Below are positions 1 to 12,815 of a stretch of 64,000 nucleotides of DNA, piece after piece. Position 1 is the stretch's first letter. Each line of letters starts with the position of its first letter. Location: NCBI GenBank assembly GCA_026874595.1, contig CM049317.1:31300901-31364900 (forward strand), in the 5' to 3' direction. Below the pieces are notes generated by a model. It was given only the letters and a program-made list of their open reading frames with translations. It ran no database searches and was not told the DNA's origin. A program made the position numbers and the translations under genes. Source of the stretch: Sipunculus nudus. Lineage: Eukaryota; Annelida; Sipuncula; Golfingiida; Sipunculidae.

Positions 1-51
1 GTCAGATGTCACAACAACCATTCACATCAAATAAATACTTTTATTTTATAG

Positions 52-864
52 GCTAGAAAGCACATAAAGAGCTTGAAACGGTAGTGACAAGCAAGCATCT
101 ATGTCGAGACATAGGCAGTCGTCTTCCCTGGAAGCATTCCACAAAGTAGTTTGTTATTTTGCTCCAAAGGCTGTACACTTCTTCTACGGTGCAATAAAAG
201 CAAGGTAAGTAGTAAACAAATACTTGTACATTTGCTTATCATTTAATTGTAAAGGATTAACAGTGCCGTTAAGGATATGGGGGACATATGTATTCAGTAC
301 TTTTCAGAAATGTTTAAAAAGAACTCTCTGTACATGACTATATGCAAAATTTAATTTTTTTGTTCAGATTAACTTTGGCAGAGCTGCACTTTAATGAGAA
401 TTCGGACAGGGCCCAAGGTGAAACAAAGCATGGGGAGAAGAAGTACAAGATGTCCTACCCCTAGGGAAGATAGGGGCCATGGCGTTGTCAAGGAGGTCAA
501 AGTTCAAATGACATATGGTGAGTAATAAACATATTAAAATGTTTTACAGTGTTAGAGATGTTAAGAACACTGAAGCCTATATGAAATGGTGAACCTTGAC
601 ACCTAATTAACGGCTAGATGTGATTTTACAGATTATGTGTGATGTCTCATGAGTAAACCAATTGAGCTTCGGGAAGCCTACCCCAGCTACTCAGCAGTCA
701 GGTGCCGGAGAGAGCAGCTCAACCTCCAGTCACCACAACCAGTGTCGTCCAAATATGTGAAGAAAAGCAAAACAATCTTGGTCAAGGAACATCAATCACG
801 CTTTAATAAACGGAAATTATGTAAAAAAATACAGCCTTGTATTTCTGTTAACAATTTCATTTAA
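52..864 (+). pseudogene. 3' part of a broken spliced gene (three exon-like blocks)
   Basis: Three blocks read as consecutive exons. Block 1 (about 52-204) follows a pyrimidine-rich tract ending in TATAG and stops at CAAG before GTAAGT. Its readable frame from the ATG at 101 gives SSLEAFHKVVCYFAPKAVHF and ends in codon phase 2. Block 2 (368-517) follows TTTTTTTGTTCAG, continues in phase with LTLAELHFNENSDRAQGETK, and ends before GTGAGT. Block 3 (632-864) follows ATTTTACAG and reads DYV-stop-CLMSKPIELREAYPSYS to a TAA. The splice phases agree, so this was once a spliced gene. It is now damaged: stops and frame loss at the start of block 1 (frame change before 101), an in-frame TAG and a frame change in block 2 near 462, and a TGA in block 3. 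The motif set SLEAFH / FAPK / LHFNEN / VVKEVK reminds me of a large family of uncharacterised metazoan proteins, possibly transposase-derived. That is recollection only. The 5' part lies outside the window. Confidence 0.6.
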
Positions 865-1144
865 CAATTTCATCAGAAAATTAATCCCTTGAATACTTGA
901 ATCCAGCATATTCAGCAGAAGGAAACCTGTCCCGTATCTCTGTAACCACACATGCTCGAAGGATGACTCTGATTTTGGGGCCCAGCTTTTTTCATATCCA
1001 CCTCACAAACCTCCTGTAGACAAGATATCTTTATACTCTGAAATCATCATAATTGTATGTCAGTGACCTTGTCAGTGTGAATATATACCTTGTATAGTTC
1101 AGATATGTGTGTTATCATATATTTATTTTATACTATTGTAATAC
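865..1144. other. Intergenic, nothing recognised
   Basis: AT-rich sequence between the broken gene and repeat family A. No coding, RNA or repeat signal was seen. Confidence 0.5.
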
Positions 1145-2125
1145 AGTAATGGAAATTTAAAAGATGCACTTCTACTCTGGTCTCATATAAGGTTCATCTG
1201 CTGTACATCTTCTCTTCATACTGTAATTTCAGTCTTGTCAATCATCTTGTTTCAGCTAACTTTGAGCCCATGCATTTAACGAAAAATAACAAAAGGACCC
1301 GTTGATATGGCATGCACGTTTATTCCAGACCTATCCTTACATATTATGGAGGTGTCTTAAACACAAGGGGGATGCATTTAGAATATGCATATCCATGTAC
1401 CCATATTAACAGTTGAAGGCATCGCCCACTTACAACACACATAATTCTTATAGGACTTTGTTTATTATCATTCAGCGGCAGTAAACTAAAAACCACATGC
1501 ATCACGGATGCATAAAACTATAGGCATGTGCAGCCAGTTGAAACCGATAACACTATGCAATCAGAATCACAGTGTGAAAATCTTTCCCTTCTAGGTGCCT
1601 TTCATATCTACTTCGAGATAGCATCCATCCATGTGCTATTTAATCTTTGGTGTCCTTGCTAAGGCCAGTCGTCTCTTTTAAACAGTTCAGATAAAAAACT
1701 GTAACATGGAAAGGTCCCAATAAGAATTGTCTGCATGAGAACCTTTGTTGTACTGATAGAAGAACAGTTCCTAGTGCAATGCTGTGTATTAAAATAGTTT
1801 TACTGATAAGCTTAAAACGGGTAGTATCTGCATCTAGAATATCACAGTTACTCTTGTTTAGTGGTGTTGACAGATGAATGTACTCATGTACGGGTTTTAG
1901 GATGAATAACTGTAACCTGATTTGAAAATGCAAGAATGTTTCAATCAATCGGTCTGCACAACATTTCGTCGATGGTACATTTGCGAAAACATTACCCGAT
2001 GACAAGGCAAATTTTACGCTGAAGTTTTATCAAGTTATGTCAATGCTTGTAAATGAATTTTATTATTGTCCGTCGACATTACTTTGTACTAAGGAAAACT
2101 ATATGAAGAGTGTTTTTTGTACATG
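1145..2125 (-). repeat. Dispersed repeat family A, copy 1
   Basis: This stretch matches 63050-64000 over its whole length in the same orientation, including shared phrases such as GGCATGCACGTTTATTC, CCATATTAACAGTTGAAGGC and ACATTTCGTCGATGGTAC. Shorter matches occur at 34069-34640 and 54062-54490. On the minus strand a short conserved reading frame runs through about 1655-1775 and gives HCTRNCSSISTTKV, later TFPCYS. The same positions in the other copies give HCTKDCSLISTTKV, HCNEDSTSISTTKV and SCVLFIIDCPSISTTRV. A different frame is open for 121 codons here but contains stops in copy 4, so I do not call it a gene. The family could be a mobile element or a duplicated gene fragment. The strand given is that of the conserved frame. 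Confidence 0.7.
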
Positions 2126-3475
2126 GTAATTATAGCAACATGACTAAATGGTCACTCGCAGTCGTATCAACTCAGGTAGCTTGCGTCATCAATTGCTATG
2201 AACAGTTCCTTTTAAATAAACTGTAGATAATTTGCTTATTTAAATGTGACAGCTATAACAACTTTTGGCAATATTATGTAGATAATAATAGTAAACAAAT
2301 TGAAAAATTGTTATAATGGATTTTGTAAATGTTAATATGTTTAATTAGTGAAAGAATGGTACAACATTACGTTGTAATCAAAATGTAGAGTGACACGTTT
2401 TCAATTTAATTTATTTCGCAAATGAATAATTCCCGTTTAGATTATTCTGCAGATAAAAGGTACGCTGCAACCGTGCAGATTCTAAGATGAATGGTCTAGA
2501 TCAACTACAACTAAAGGAAATGTATACTTGAACAACGTGCCATCACATCAAAATGAGACATTAATGTCTAAGCATGTTGACATATCACTACAAAGAAACA
2601 GAGCAGACTCCCCAGACAAATAGATGGCAGTAGTTGTCTTCCCTAGTAGGATCAGAGGATCACAGTTCTTTATCCTGAGTGCACCTCTGGGACTTGACTT
2701 TACAATACACGGTGGGGGTCTTTTAGCCCTGTCCTGACGAGTGTCAGTCTTGCTATTTCGGGTGGGTAAAAAGGGAAGTATTTAGTGGTCGCAACAATGT
2801 TCCACACAAAGCTGAGGATATCCAAGATAAAATCTACACGGTCCGTATTACCTCGTTATCAGAAGCGAACCAAACAAAACCCCCCAGGAGGGATCAAAAT
2901 GTGAATAAGTGACAGCGTCAGGCCGGGCTTCGATAAATGCTAGAAAGGGTTAGTTCGGGAAAACAAGAGTGAACGATTTCGGTTTAAACATCATAAAAAT
3001 TGGTTCCAAAAAGGAAGAGATCCTGAATTTATTCTTTTTAACTTTAATGTATATTATTAAAGTGGTCTATGATATTTAATTTTAAATTTCAATTTAGTAA
3101 GTACATATATGGTTTACGTTTCATACACGTACACTCATTTATCAAATTCGCAAAATATGAGGGGAATAGGAGTATAATGTACAGGTTAAAGAATGGTGAA
3201 CTTAATCTTCTTGCTATTCATTCAACATTAAAAATAAATTCTGTCAGTGCAGAATAGGAATTGGAAATGTATAGTTTTTAGGAAATAGACTTCATCAGGG
3301 ACGTGTCCATAAAGAATAAATGTATTATCTGCGCTTAACGTTTATAATATATCAAGTAAAATATCGGACAAGCATTTATTGTACAAATTGTAATAATAAT
3401 GCAAGTTGAGCTATAAATGTACTTGGATATGATATTTAATTTTTTATATTAATATATTTTATATTGATTTTTTTT
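2126..3475. other. Intergenic, nothing recognised
   Basis: AT-rich, with a slightly more GC-rich patch at about 2640-2960. No exon with splice signals, no repeat matching elsewhere in the window, and no RNA gene were recognised. Confidence 0.4.
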
Positions 3476-3640
3476 ACATTTATGCTATATACTCTGTTTC
3501 TATAAAATAACTTAACAAATCTTATCTTGTTAAACGTGTTATCATGCAGATTTTTGTTTACATTTATGCTATATTCTCTGTTTCTATAAAATAACTTTAC
3601 AAATCTTATCCTGTTAAACGTGTTAGCATGCACATTTTGG
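3476..3640. repeat. Tandem duplication, 84 bp x 2
   Basis: The unit beginning ACATTTATGCTATATACTCT at 3476 is repeated from 3560 as ACATTTATGCTATATTCTCT with few differences. Both copies contain TCTATAAAATAACTT and GTTAAACGTGTTA. The open minus-strand frame crossing it is a by-product of the duplication (84 bp is a multiple of three). Confidence 0.9.
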
Positions 3641-4832
3641 TGGAAAACATAATAATAATTCCAATTTATATTGAATAGCTGAGTGCTCGTCACAGAGCAA
3701 CTAATGTTAACCTGCGGCAAGATGAGCTGTTGTCACAAGCCATGATAGTCAAACCTCACTTAGACGAGATTTCACTTTACTTAGGAAGGCATATCCTCTT
3801 AGCCGCAGAACTTTTTGTTTGCCCGGGTACCTTATTGACCCCTGTCCATTCAACCATGGCATTAACATCCTGGAGCTTCAGGAGAACGATTTATCCATAG
3901 CCCACCACTATATGTAGCTTAAATTCGACTCAATAATATTATTTAGGGTCACATTCCAGCAAATACCAATCCGCAATTGGTCAAATCTTTGAAATGCTAA
4001 AATATCGACATTCAATTAAGGCTCGACAGTAAACGTGCTTGTTCCATCAGGAAAAACCTAGCATGAACTGGCCTCCCACTGGTACCTCTAGAGGGTATGT
4101 CAGCCTGGTCTTGATAGAGTTCTGATGATTATAAGCACTGGGGGCGTAGCCAACCATTTGAGACCTAGGGGTTTGATGTCAATAGTAAGCCTTAATATAA
4201 GACAGTGACACCAGATACATTTGAAAGCTTTGATTTGGTTTGGTTGGTCAATAACTGCTCTTGCGTCTTCTGAAAGAATAGACAAAAAGCTGACCAGGTC
4301 TTATGTCAAAGAAACCATCCTAGAGTTAGACACCAATAATCGAGAAATTTATAAAAAACCGCAACAAGTGTTGTCCAATCTGACAGTTAAGAATCATGCT
4401 CAGACATTTTGAGATCAGCTAGGGATGCTACAGACTCCCGCTTATTTCCAGTTGGGAATAGATTTCTTAAATGTGTTTCCCGGATTATTTTTGCACAGGA
4501 GATTTGTCAGGTGTGCACAAAAATAAAATGGAAAATGATAGTATTGATATAGATTTTAAAGAAGCGAAATCCTTATGTGAAAAAATACATTCAACATTGG
4601 GCTGTTCTTTATTATAAAACAAGGTTTGTATAATTAAGTAACAGATAAACTCTTTCGTTGTGATACATCTGCGCTTTATGAAAATATTACATTTCACCAG
4701 CATAAAATCCCGGCTAGTAGTCTGAAAGTGCAACCAATGGACAGTGTGTGCTCGTTTCTTGCACTAACTTTTTTTGTACGGTTTCTTCGGTGGCAATATA
4801 TTATACACTTATATTGGCACACTGCAACTCTT

Positions 4833-4835
<3 letters not shown>
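3641..4835. other. Intergenic, nothing recognised
   Basis: Mixed-composition sequence, somewhat more GC-rich at 3700-4450. Only short chance frames. No recognised exon, RNA or repeat. Confidence 0.4.

Positions 4836-4889
<54 letters not shown>
4836..4889. repeat. (TA)n microsatellite
   Basis: Uninterrupted alternating AT of about 54 bases. A plus-strand frame crossing it yields an Ile-Tyr run and is an artefact. Confidence 0.97.
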
Positions 4890-4892
<3 letters not shown>

Positions 4893-7800
4893 AATATGTA
4901 TTAAAAGATAACACATTTGGAGGTATGGGATAGCTTATTTTTTATAATTTTACATCTATTTTATACAATAAACATATTGATTAACTCGGATTATTGGATG
5001 ACAAACACAGAATTTAAATCTATTAAAATCTTTCCATGAGTAATCTCTTTTTGTCCTGGTCGGGTTTTTGAGATTTTGTTTAGATATTCGTTCACTAAAG
5101 GCCACTCAGTCCTAGACCTATTAATTGAGTACAGCTACAGAAACAACACCGATACAACATAGAAATAATGTAATTGGCGTGTATTGTTAGCAGCATGTAT
5201 ATGCTTAATTCAAATATTATTCAAACCTCATCGTAGTGTCCAGGGTCATGTTATTAAAGGCGGATATAATCATGACATGTTTAAAAAACTGGTCGGACCG
5301 AACCAAATATACAACCATTAAAGTTGATATATTTTAGTGTGATCTACCTGGTGGACCTGTTAATGCACTTTATGCCCAACAGAGTCTTTGACGCTGTGGA
5401 AAGTTTGTTAACATATCTATCAGATTGTTGTTGTTATCCGGTAAAGTTTACGCAAGTGTATCACAGAGAACGTCAGATGCTGACCGAGTGATTGAGGATT
5501 CATCCTGTTCTTCTGGACGGCTGAATTATTCAAAATCGATGTATTAATTGTATACGCCTGAAAAGACCAAACAAATTTAAATCACTGTGTGTTTCAATTA
5601 GGTGTAATTTAAAGATGCCTTGGTCTTGGATTAAACGAGAGCGCAATCAATCTAATATTGTTAGGGGCCAAATATATTTTTATCCTGACAATCTTAGGTT
5701 AATGACTTATGTTAAAAACTAAACATAGAAAAAGGCGCAATTTAGCTCCTTCCATTGTTTGGTCATATAGGACATCACTTTTAATATAAAAAAAATCTGT
5801 TAATACTCGATTATACATGTTATGACATGTTACACCTTTACCGGCGTTTTACCCTCTTGTATTTTTATTACTAAGCTAGCCCCTTTTAATTACGTGCAAA
5901 GACAACACAATTTCAGCAACAATATAAAAAAATGACATTACCAATTTAGTAAAAATTGCATGTATTTAATAAAAATGCATGGGTGCAGCTGATTATAGTA
6001 ATTAATAATTGATTTATAGATCTGTCATCTAAACAAGAATGCTGGTGGATATAAACAGTAATCAGCTGATAAATTACGCCTAGTTACAGTGAATGTGATT
6101 CTCTTAAAATATCATATGTTAAGTCAATTTCAAACAAATCATTACTATGAAATAAATGTAAGGGAAAGCTGATGACATTTACAACTGTCAACAAAAGGGT
6201 AGCGACGCCCCCTCTGGCCTTTTCCTTTGGGTCACCATGGCCTAATAAGGTCGTTCCCAATATACGCATGGACTGAGTGACCTTTCTCTAGAACTACCGC
6301 TTGCAGTTCATACCATGTTTCAGGTTTAACCCAGTGTCTGCTGGGCCGACGTTACTTGAGGAACCAAGAACACTCAATTTTGATGCTTTCAGCTGCATTT
6401 ACTAGGCGCGTGGTATACGGTAAGCGGTGTGGTATTTGATAACTCGATGTAGTTATATTTTCCACAACAACGGGAAATTCTACATGAGGACCTGTTAATG
6501 CATTTATTTTTCTTTGTTTATGGAAATGTTGTGTTTTTTTCATGTACCACTGCTATGGCTCTACTAAAACTGACTTCATCTTCTATCAGAAATTGGAATT
6601 ATAACCCAACAAAAGGTCACTTTGCGGGTTGTATTACCTATGAATCGAGTATTGAAGATCCAGTTTAAAGACCTATTCATACACCTAATGATATTTCAGA
6701 GTCTCAACAAATAAATAGAATCACTTTAAAAGGTACAAACTCAACCATCTAATTTGCAAGGAAGTTCAAATGAAATTCAGATGTTAACTTATCTGCTTTT
6801 TCCATCTTTTGCATATTTTCATATATTCATTTCTTTCAGTACTATGAAAGTGGGTTGCGTGGGTCATGAGCTGCAACTAAATATATATTTCTTGAAATTC
6901 GCATCTACCCAATTCAATATTTCTTTGAAAGAAAAACGTAATATATATTTACTTCTACCAAAGTTAATTTTGGAATCAATTATACTATCACTTAATAACC
7001 ACTGATATAACGTAAACCAAACAATTTATATATATCAACACTAATATATATAAACACTAATATATTTAAACAAACAAATAAAAAAATACATTTCAAGCAT
7101 TAAGTGCATTATATAAAACAGAAACTCCTGAGTTTGAGAAGTTTGCAGAGCGGTTTCCTTATTTTAAATTTATCATCTTGCGTAATTTCTAATTTTTTTC
7201 AAATATCAACTAATTCCACTGAAGAGGAATGAAACATATTATTACAAGGCAACATGTATTCTTCTTGTGTAGTTGACTTTTTACTTTAGTGCAAATCTCA
7301 CACACCTTGTTTTATTTCTTTTCTCAAACACAAACTACCACTGCCACTGTGTATTCCTGAATTGGGCCCTTTTTATACATGGTCATTTTCTATCTACCTT
7401 AATAAAAGAAGTATTCCATATGAGCTAATTAAGAACCTATTCCTATACAAGTATAATGTATAATTGTACTTACAACAGCATTCAATAACCTCTTAACAAT
7501 ATATATACTTTTATATATAATCTTTGTACCTAGTGCACTGGAAGAAAAATGCCACTATTTGTCCGGTTTCAAAACAATTATGCCCCTTATCAACACGAAA
7601 CCGAAAGGAATTTCAAACGTTGGTCCAGGTTACTTGTCTCATTTCCCAGTATTGACCCAACTGAATAGCGCTCGGATTGAAAGCACAAGTTCTGAATCTG
7701 AAATCTTCACTTAGAGTTATCCCTGAAATAAACAAAAATGTCTGGGTTTGTTAACCTATATTTCAACATAATTCTAAGAGATATTCTGATTATGATCTGA

Positions 7801-8495
7801 ATAAAAAAATATTGGCATGTTCTATCAAAGTCTATAGAAATATATTGTAATTGAATATAAAATCGCAACTTCTTCTATCAATGTTTTATTGAATGGAGGC
7901 AAAATGTAATACTGTTTCCCCACAGAAAGCGCAGAGCTTTGTAGAACTTGGAAACAATTGAGAGCTAACAAAGGGCACAATTACAGCGAATCAAGGTTAA
8001 TCATGCTCTACAGATGTAGCTTTATAGGCAAACAATTAATGTCACCTGGCATTTACACAGCCTCTAGAAGGATGAATACTTGTATGAGATTTAATTATAG
8101 GAGAAATAAGGCTCAACCCAACAAAAGGTCAATGTCCAAGCCAAAATGTTAGTAGACCTTCTCGGTGCCTGATCATTATGCGCATGAGCTGAAAATGCTT
8201 AAAAATGTGTTAATCACTCTTTTCACGTGTGACATACAATGGAGCAGTATGTCGCAAGAAACGTCTTTGACGTTTGATGACTTTGGCAGTCATTGACTAA
8301 AACTGTATTATGTTATTAATATCACTTTAAACTTTTTGATATTATACTTGCCTCTGCAACTTCATCAGTGTCGAGACTGTGTCAGGACAACATTCGAGTT
8401 ATCTATATAATTAATACGGAGTTGGGTTTTTTCTAAATTTGGCAGACGTATCGGTGATTTGCTCTTCTAGGACAAGTTTGTTTCATTTTGATTGA
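4890..8495. other. Long AT-rich intergenic stretch
   Basis: I found no exon with supporting splice signals, no tRNA and no repeat copy. Open frames are 60-85 codons, of low complexity, and of the number expected by chance. Confidence 0.4.
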
Positions 8496-8579
8496 TTATG
8501 CCATATTAAGCAAAATAATTACTAATTTTAACATTTTCCTACTTGGTGCCCATATTTCATTTGTGCTGAAAGGTCCTCC

Positions 8580-8785
8580 ATGTGTGTGACGTTTTTCAGG
8601 AGGCGCCTCGGGGATTTTCACTGGCCTATTAAGACCGTGTCCAGTGCCAAGGTCCTGCCAAAAAGCATTTCCGTTCAATACGTGGTCAAGCGGGTCCACT
8701 ATAATCCCCATATCCATTGTAACGCCTCTAACAGAATTTTCTCTCTCAAAAGGAAGTAACAGTTTTAATCCAAAGACCATATGAC
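8580..8785 (-). repeat. Short dispersed segment, copy 1 (possible old coding fragment)
   Basis: The plus-strand phrase TCAAAAGGAAGTAA at 8745 and about 65 bases before it align without gaps to 9860-9935. An upstream piece (GACGTTTTTCAGGAGGCG) matches GTCACGTTTTTTCATGAGGCG near 9836, with about 80 bases missing from the second copy. On the minus strand a 94-codon frame covers the segment (NSVRGVTMDMGIIVDPLDHV, PVKIPEAPPEKRHTHGG), and copy 2 reads NSLTGDLMEMGVSMD in part. This could be a decayed gene fragment or simply a duplicated non-coding piece. I recognise no family. Confidence 0.4.
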
Positions 8786-9000
8786 TCCGCTTTCAATGTG
8801 AGGGCTTTTTAGTTTGATCAACACTTGGCACTGAGTCCAGTGTTGTGACCACCGTTTGACATTTTTTTCCATGGGTTACAGGTTTGTTGCTTTTTTATAC
8901 ATACAAAAAAATATCTTTCGATGATAACAATGGTTTAAAAAGTTCGGCCAAGTCGTTTCTTTAATTAAGATGTTTTTTTTTTTCAAAAAGAAGCCTATTC

Positions 9001-9060
9001 CAAGTATTATTTGGGATTGGGTGTGGTCTGGGGGGGGGGGTTCAAATATATTTTTTTAAG
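9001..9060. other. Poly(G) run
   Basis: A run of ten G near 9031-9040 after TGGGATTGGGTGTGGTCTG. Similar G-runs occur at 9285-9293, 10040-10060, 19120-19134 and 30463-30472. Non-coding. Confidence 0.8.
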
Positions 9061-9345
9061 ATCAGTTGTCTGTAGGGACGGTGAAACATGAAAAAAATAA
9101 TACCAGTACATCTCTAAATTTATAACAAACTAGAATCTGTAGTCAGGGCGTACAGACCTCCACCAAAATCTCCTTTAATATCAGTCATGTGTTAACGTGT
9201 ATGCGTTTCATGTGTGAACACTCATGCTTCAGTAACACGAGTTCACCTTGCGAGCAATGGCGTCAATTTATCTTCAAGGGTTCCGGGGGGGGGATGACTC
9301 GCAAGGGTAGCGGGATGACATGCATGAGGGGGTAATCAACATTGA

Positions 9346-9377
9346 GATATATATATATATATGTATATATTATATAT

Positions 9378-9424
<47 letters not shown>
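9346..9424. repeat. (TA)n microsatellite, compound
   Basis: About 79 bases of alternating AT with short interruptions (ATGTATATATTATATA, then AAATATATA). Confidence 0.95.
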
Positions 9425-9428
<4 letters not shown>

Positions 9429-9829
9429 TTTTACTGTCTCTGTGACATATATCAAATATATATGAATGAAATAAAGGTTTTATAAAGTGTATGTTAATTT
9501 TAAAACATTTAGATATAAATATTTCATAGTTAACTCATAAATTGAAGCAAAGTTTATTATTCTATTTATTTATGTATTTCACTTGAAATATATAAATATT
9601 ATTCTCTGAATAGTGTGTGTGTGGGGGGGATGATTTCAATGACCATTACCCTTGCAAAAAGTGGGGTGGGGGTTATATAAGCCCCTTCCCCCTATAAAAG
9701 AATGGTCTCATGTCATAATGCTTTATAAAAAAAATATATATTGTGGTGATTCTTATTACCTCCAAAATGAAATGGGCTATTGGTATGACTTTACCCTAAC
9801 CCTCTACAAATGCTCAGCAAAACATTTTT

Positions 9830-9940
9830 GCCTGTCACGTTTTTTCATGAGGCGACCTTTCATCCATACTAACCCCCATTTCCATTAGATCGCCTGTTAA
9901 GGAATTTTACTCTGTCAAAAGGAAGTAAATATTTAAAATT
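9830..9940 (-). repeat. Short dispersed segment, copy 2
   Basis: Matches 8586-8610 and 8690-8760 (see copy 1). The shared end TCAAAAGGAAGTAA is the clearest part. Stops interrupt the minus-strand frame, so this copy is not coding. Confidence 0.5.
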
Positions 9941-9960
9941 CAAGCTCTGAACACATGTAT

Positions 9961-12815
9961 ACATGAAACTTTTAATAGGGAGCACCTTTCCGTTGAGTGG
10001 ACACTAATAGCTGAGACCCTTTACACGGTCTTTACACGGGGGAAAGGGGTGGGGGGTGGGATTGCACACAATTCTAAGGGTCCTTAATCTCTTCGGGACT
10101 TTGAAACCCCTGCCAGGATCTGATAATCAGTCCGTTCATAGTGGCTCGTATTAAATGATTTTTATGTACTTACATGACACAAAGAGTAAAAAAGATCGCT
10201 GTAGATGAATTTGATCCCTTGTGTTAAAATTTCAAAGAAAAAATGTCAGGAAGTCTTAGTGTGTCAAATGCAGCAGCTGTAGTTTTGAATCGAACGCTTA
10301 AAAGCTTTACAGGACTGTTTGGCTAAAGGTGTACTGGAAGGACATTTTCCAGACAACGATTGTGATGGAGGAACAGTAATCCTGTGATTTTAATCAAAAT
10401 GCTTTAGACCAAAATTGAAATTCTAAAAAAAACATGAAAGGAAACACGTTTGAATATCTACATGGGGATATTTTATTGTGTTAATTCGTAAATACAATGT
10501 AAATCCCGCTTGCTAATTTAGAATATTAATGCGTAAGTTGTGTATTATTTTTATCAAGGTGGGCCTCAATAAGCTTTCGGCCGTATATCATTATTTACAA
10601 AAGATCATCGGTTATTACAATTTTATTTCATGTTCGCAAACACTTCAGTTACCTACTCAAGTTTCAGTAAATGGGTCTTCAACAAGCCCTACCAATAACC
10701 ATGAGATTTGATGGCACGGTCTCGTAGCACACTTTGTAACAAACTTTATATAAGATAACAACCGATTTATAAATATCTGCATAGCTTCAGTATAACATTG
10801 ATTATACCTTACGCCTGTCGTGGGAAATGTTTATCTAGTCACAGTAAAATTAGTTTGTATAGTCCACTTCATAAATAGTAGGCGTTACCACATCTTTCCG
10901 ATAACCGGGTATCATGTAAGTCCTAAAGAGAATTGTTTGCATAATAACCTATGGTGTCCCGAAAGCATAAGAGCAATCGTTGGCATCATATTGTTTTTTA
11001 TTATTATTATGCAACATTTGTATAGCGTCGTAATAAAAAAATTATATTGATACAAAATACACATTTTATCTTTCATTAATGGTTTGTGAATGTACATTTC
11101 GGTTTTATATGATCTGGTGACCTTAAACTGCATTGAGCTACCGTACATGCCGCATCTTTTTTTTTCAAAGACAGTTAAAATAAGAAACGATCTCATAATG
11201 TTTCTAACGGGGTGACTTTCTCATACGGAAAGTGTAACATTCGCAGGTTCGTGGGATTTACTTTTATGCATATTGCACATTTATGTCCGTTTTGTTTGAG
11301 TGTGAGTTTGAAACCCTCTGCTTACAACCAAATATTACATTGAGATGAGGTTTCCGATGTTAGGATACGATAAAACTTGTTTAAGTATTATTGTTTTTAA
11401 TGAGAACGAATATTAAAGTCAGAGGTTCTCCCCTTAAGCTAATCAAACTTTCATCGGTGTTTAATCACTAATATGCCGTCAACAAGATGGTATAACGTCA
11501 GAAGTGAAGACGGGTTGTTACAGCTGCCATGAACTCAGGAATGGGGAAATAAATTTATTATGCCTGCATATAAAAGAAGCGGTAAGATAAAATGCAAAAC
11601 AGGCTAAGGGAGAAGAATCAAGAAAAAAAGCATCTTAACTATCTCTGTGCGACTGTTCTTCCAACTATATTACAATAGACGCATGTTGAAATAAACCATG
11701 CAAAACATTTTAAAGAAAGTTATCACAAAGTACACATAAACAATGGGAAATAATAAGTAAGATAATCTGATGGTTTTTAATACATTTTTCCTTTCGATTT
11801 AATATAATAATCTGTGTTCCTGGCCAGATATATAAAACTTTCGTGCTCAATGACAAGCAAATCTTTGACATTGCATAGCATTTCCTAAGATAAAGGGTCA
11901 TCATCCTTTTTCGGTCACATTCAACTTTAAATAAATGTTTGGCCTTGCGTTAACAACTAGAACTATATTCAGAGCCTACTGACAGAAAAACCTTGACCAA
12001 GAAGGCATTCTTGGTCCTGTACGTTTTACATTGCAGACGCAGGTAATATAATGTTAAAAATTAAGATATTAATATGCCAATAGAAACCGTGTGTTTTAAA
12101 AAGTATTCAGAAAAAGCCTTAATTTAGTGAATGATAATTAAATATGTCGTTGCTTGATTATGATAGTATCTCATACATGGGTATGCCGAAATGTCTGTTA
12201 TAAATATAGCATTAAGGGAAGAAAACAAGCCATAGGTAAGGCTAGTACTTTGCATTCTATTGTTTTTGTGACATGGTTTATGCGACATACAGAAACGCCA
12301 TCAGATGATAGTTGGAAATTAATGATATAGGTCGATGATGGATCATACAGTCTCGTATGACTTAAGTTGTGGGGGCCATCGGTACCTGTTTACCTGTGAC
12401 AAAGAACCAGTTGCTGGAGCTGTTTTCTTGGCAATTGATCACCGCCATCTGTGAATTTTTTGTTTTGATGTTTCATATTTTTCCTATGGAGAGATCATAA
12501 ATATAATAAATAGGTTATTAGAAAGCCATGTTCTCACAGACGTAGGTTCACGATAAGTGTGGAACAAAATGTAGATATTAATTTAAATAACCAAAGATTT
12601 AACAAGACGTCATTCTTCCGAATAACATATAATATGTTTAGACTCGCCCCCGTATTTCTAGTGTACGTGTCCATTGCTGTTCTAATCGACTGAACCATGG
12701 CTAATCACAGGTTGAGCCTTAACGGTAGTAAGATTTGGGATAGGAAATGTTGTACAGTGTGCAATGCTGTGCAGCAGTCGGATTAAATAATAATAACACG
12801 AGTAAGTTTTTGTCA
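9961..12815. other. Intergenic, nothing recognised
   Basis: AT-rich with a G-rich patch at 10035-10065. Frames of 60-94 codons overlap each other on both strands (for example about 10820-11196) and none carries a recognisable domain or flanking splice signals. Confidence 0.4.

Noticed and set aside
1640-2005. 121-codon minus-strand frame in repeat A copy 1
   Set aside because: The same frame has two stops in copy 4, and cysteine conservation favours a different frame.
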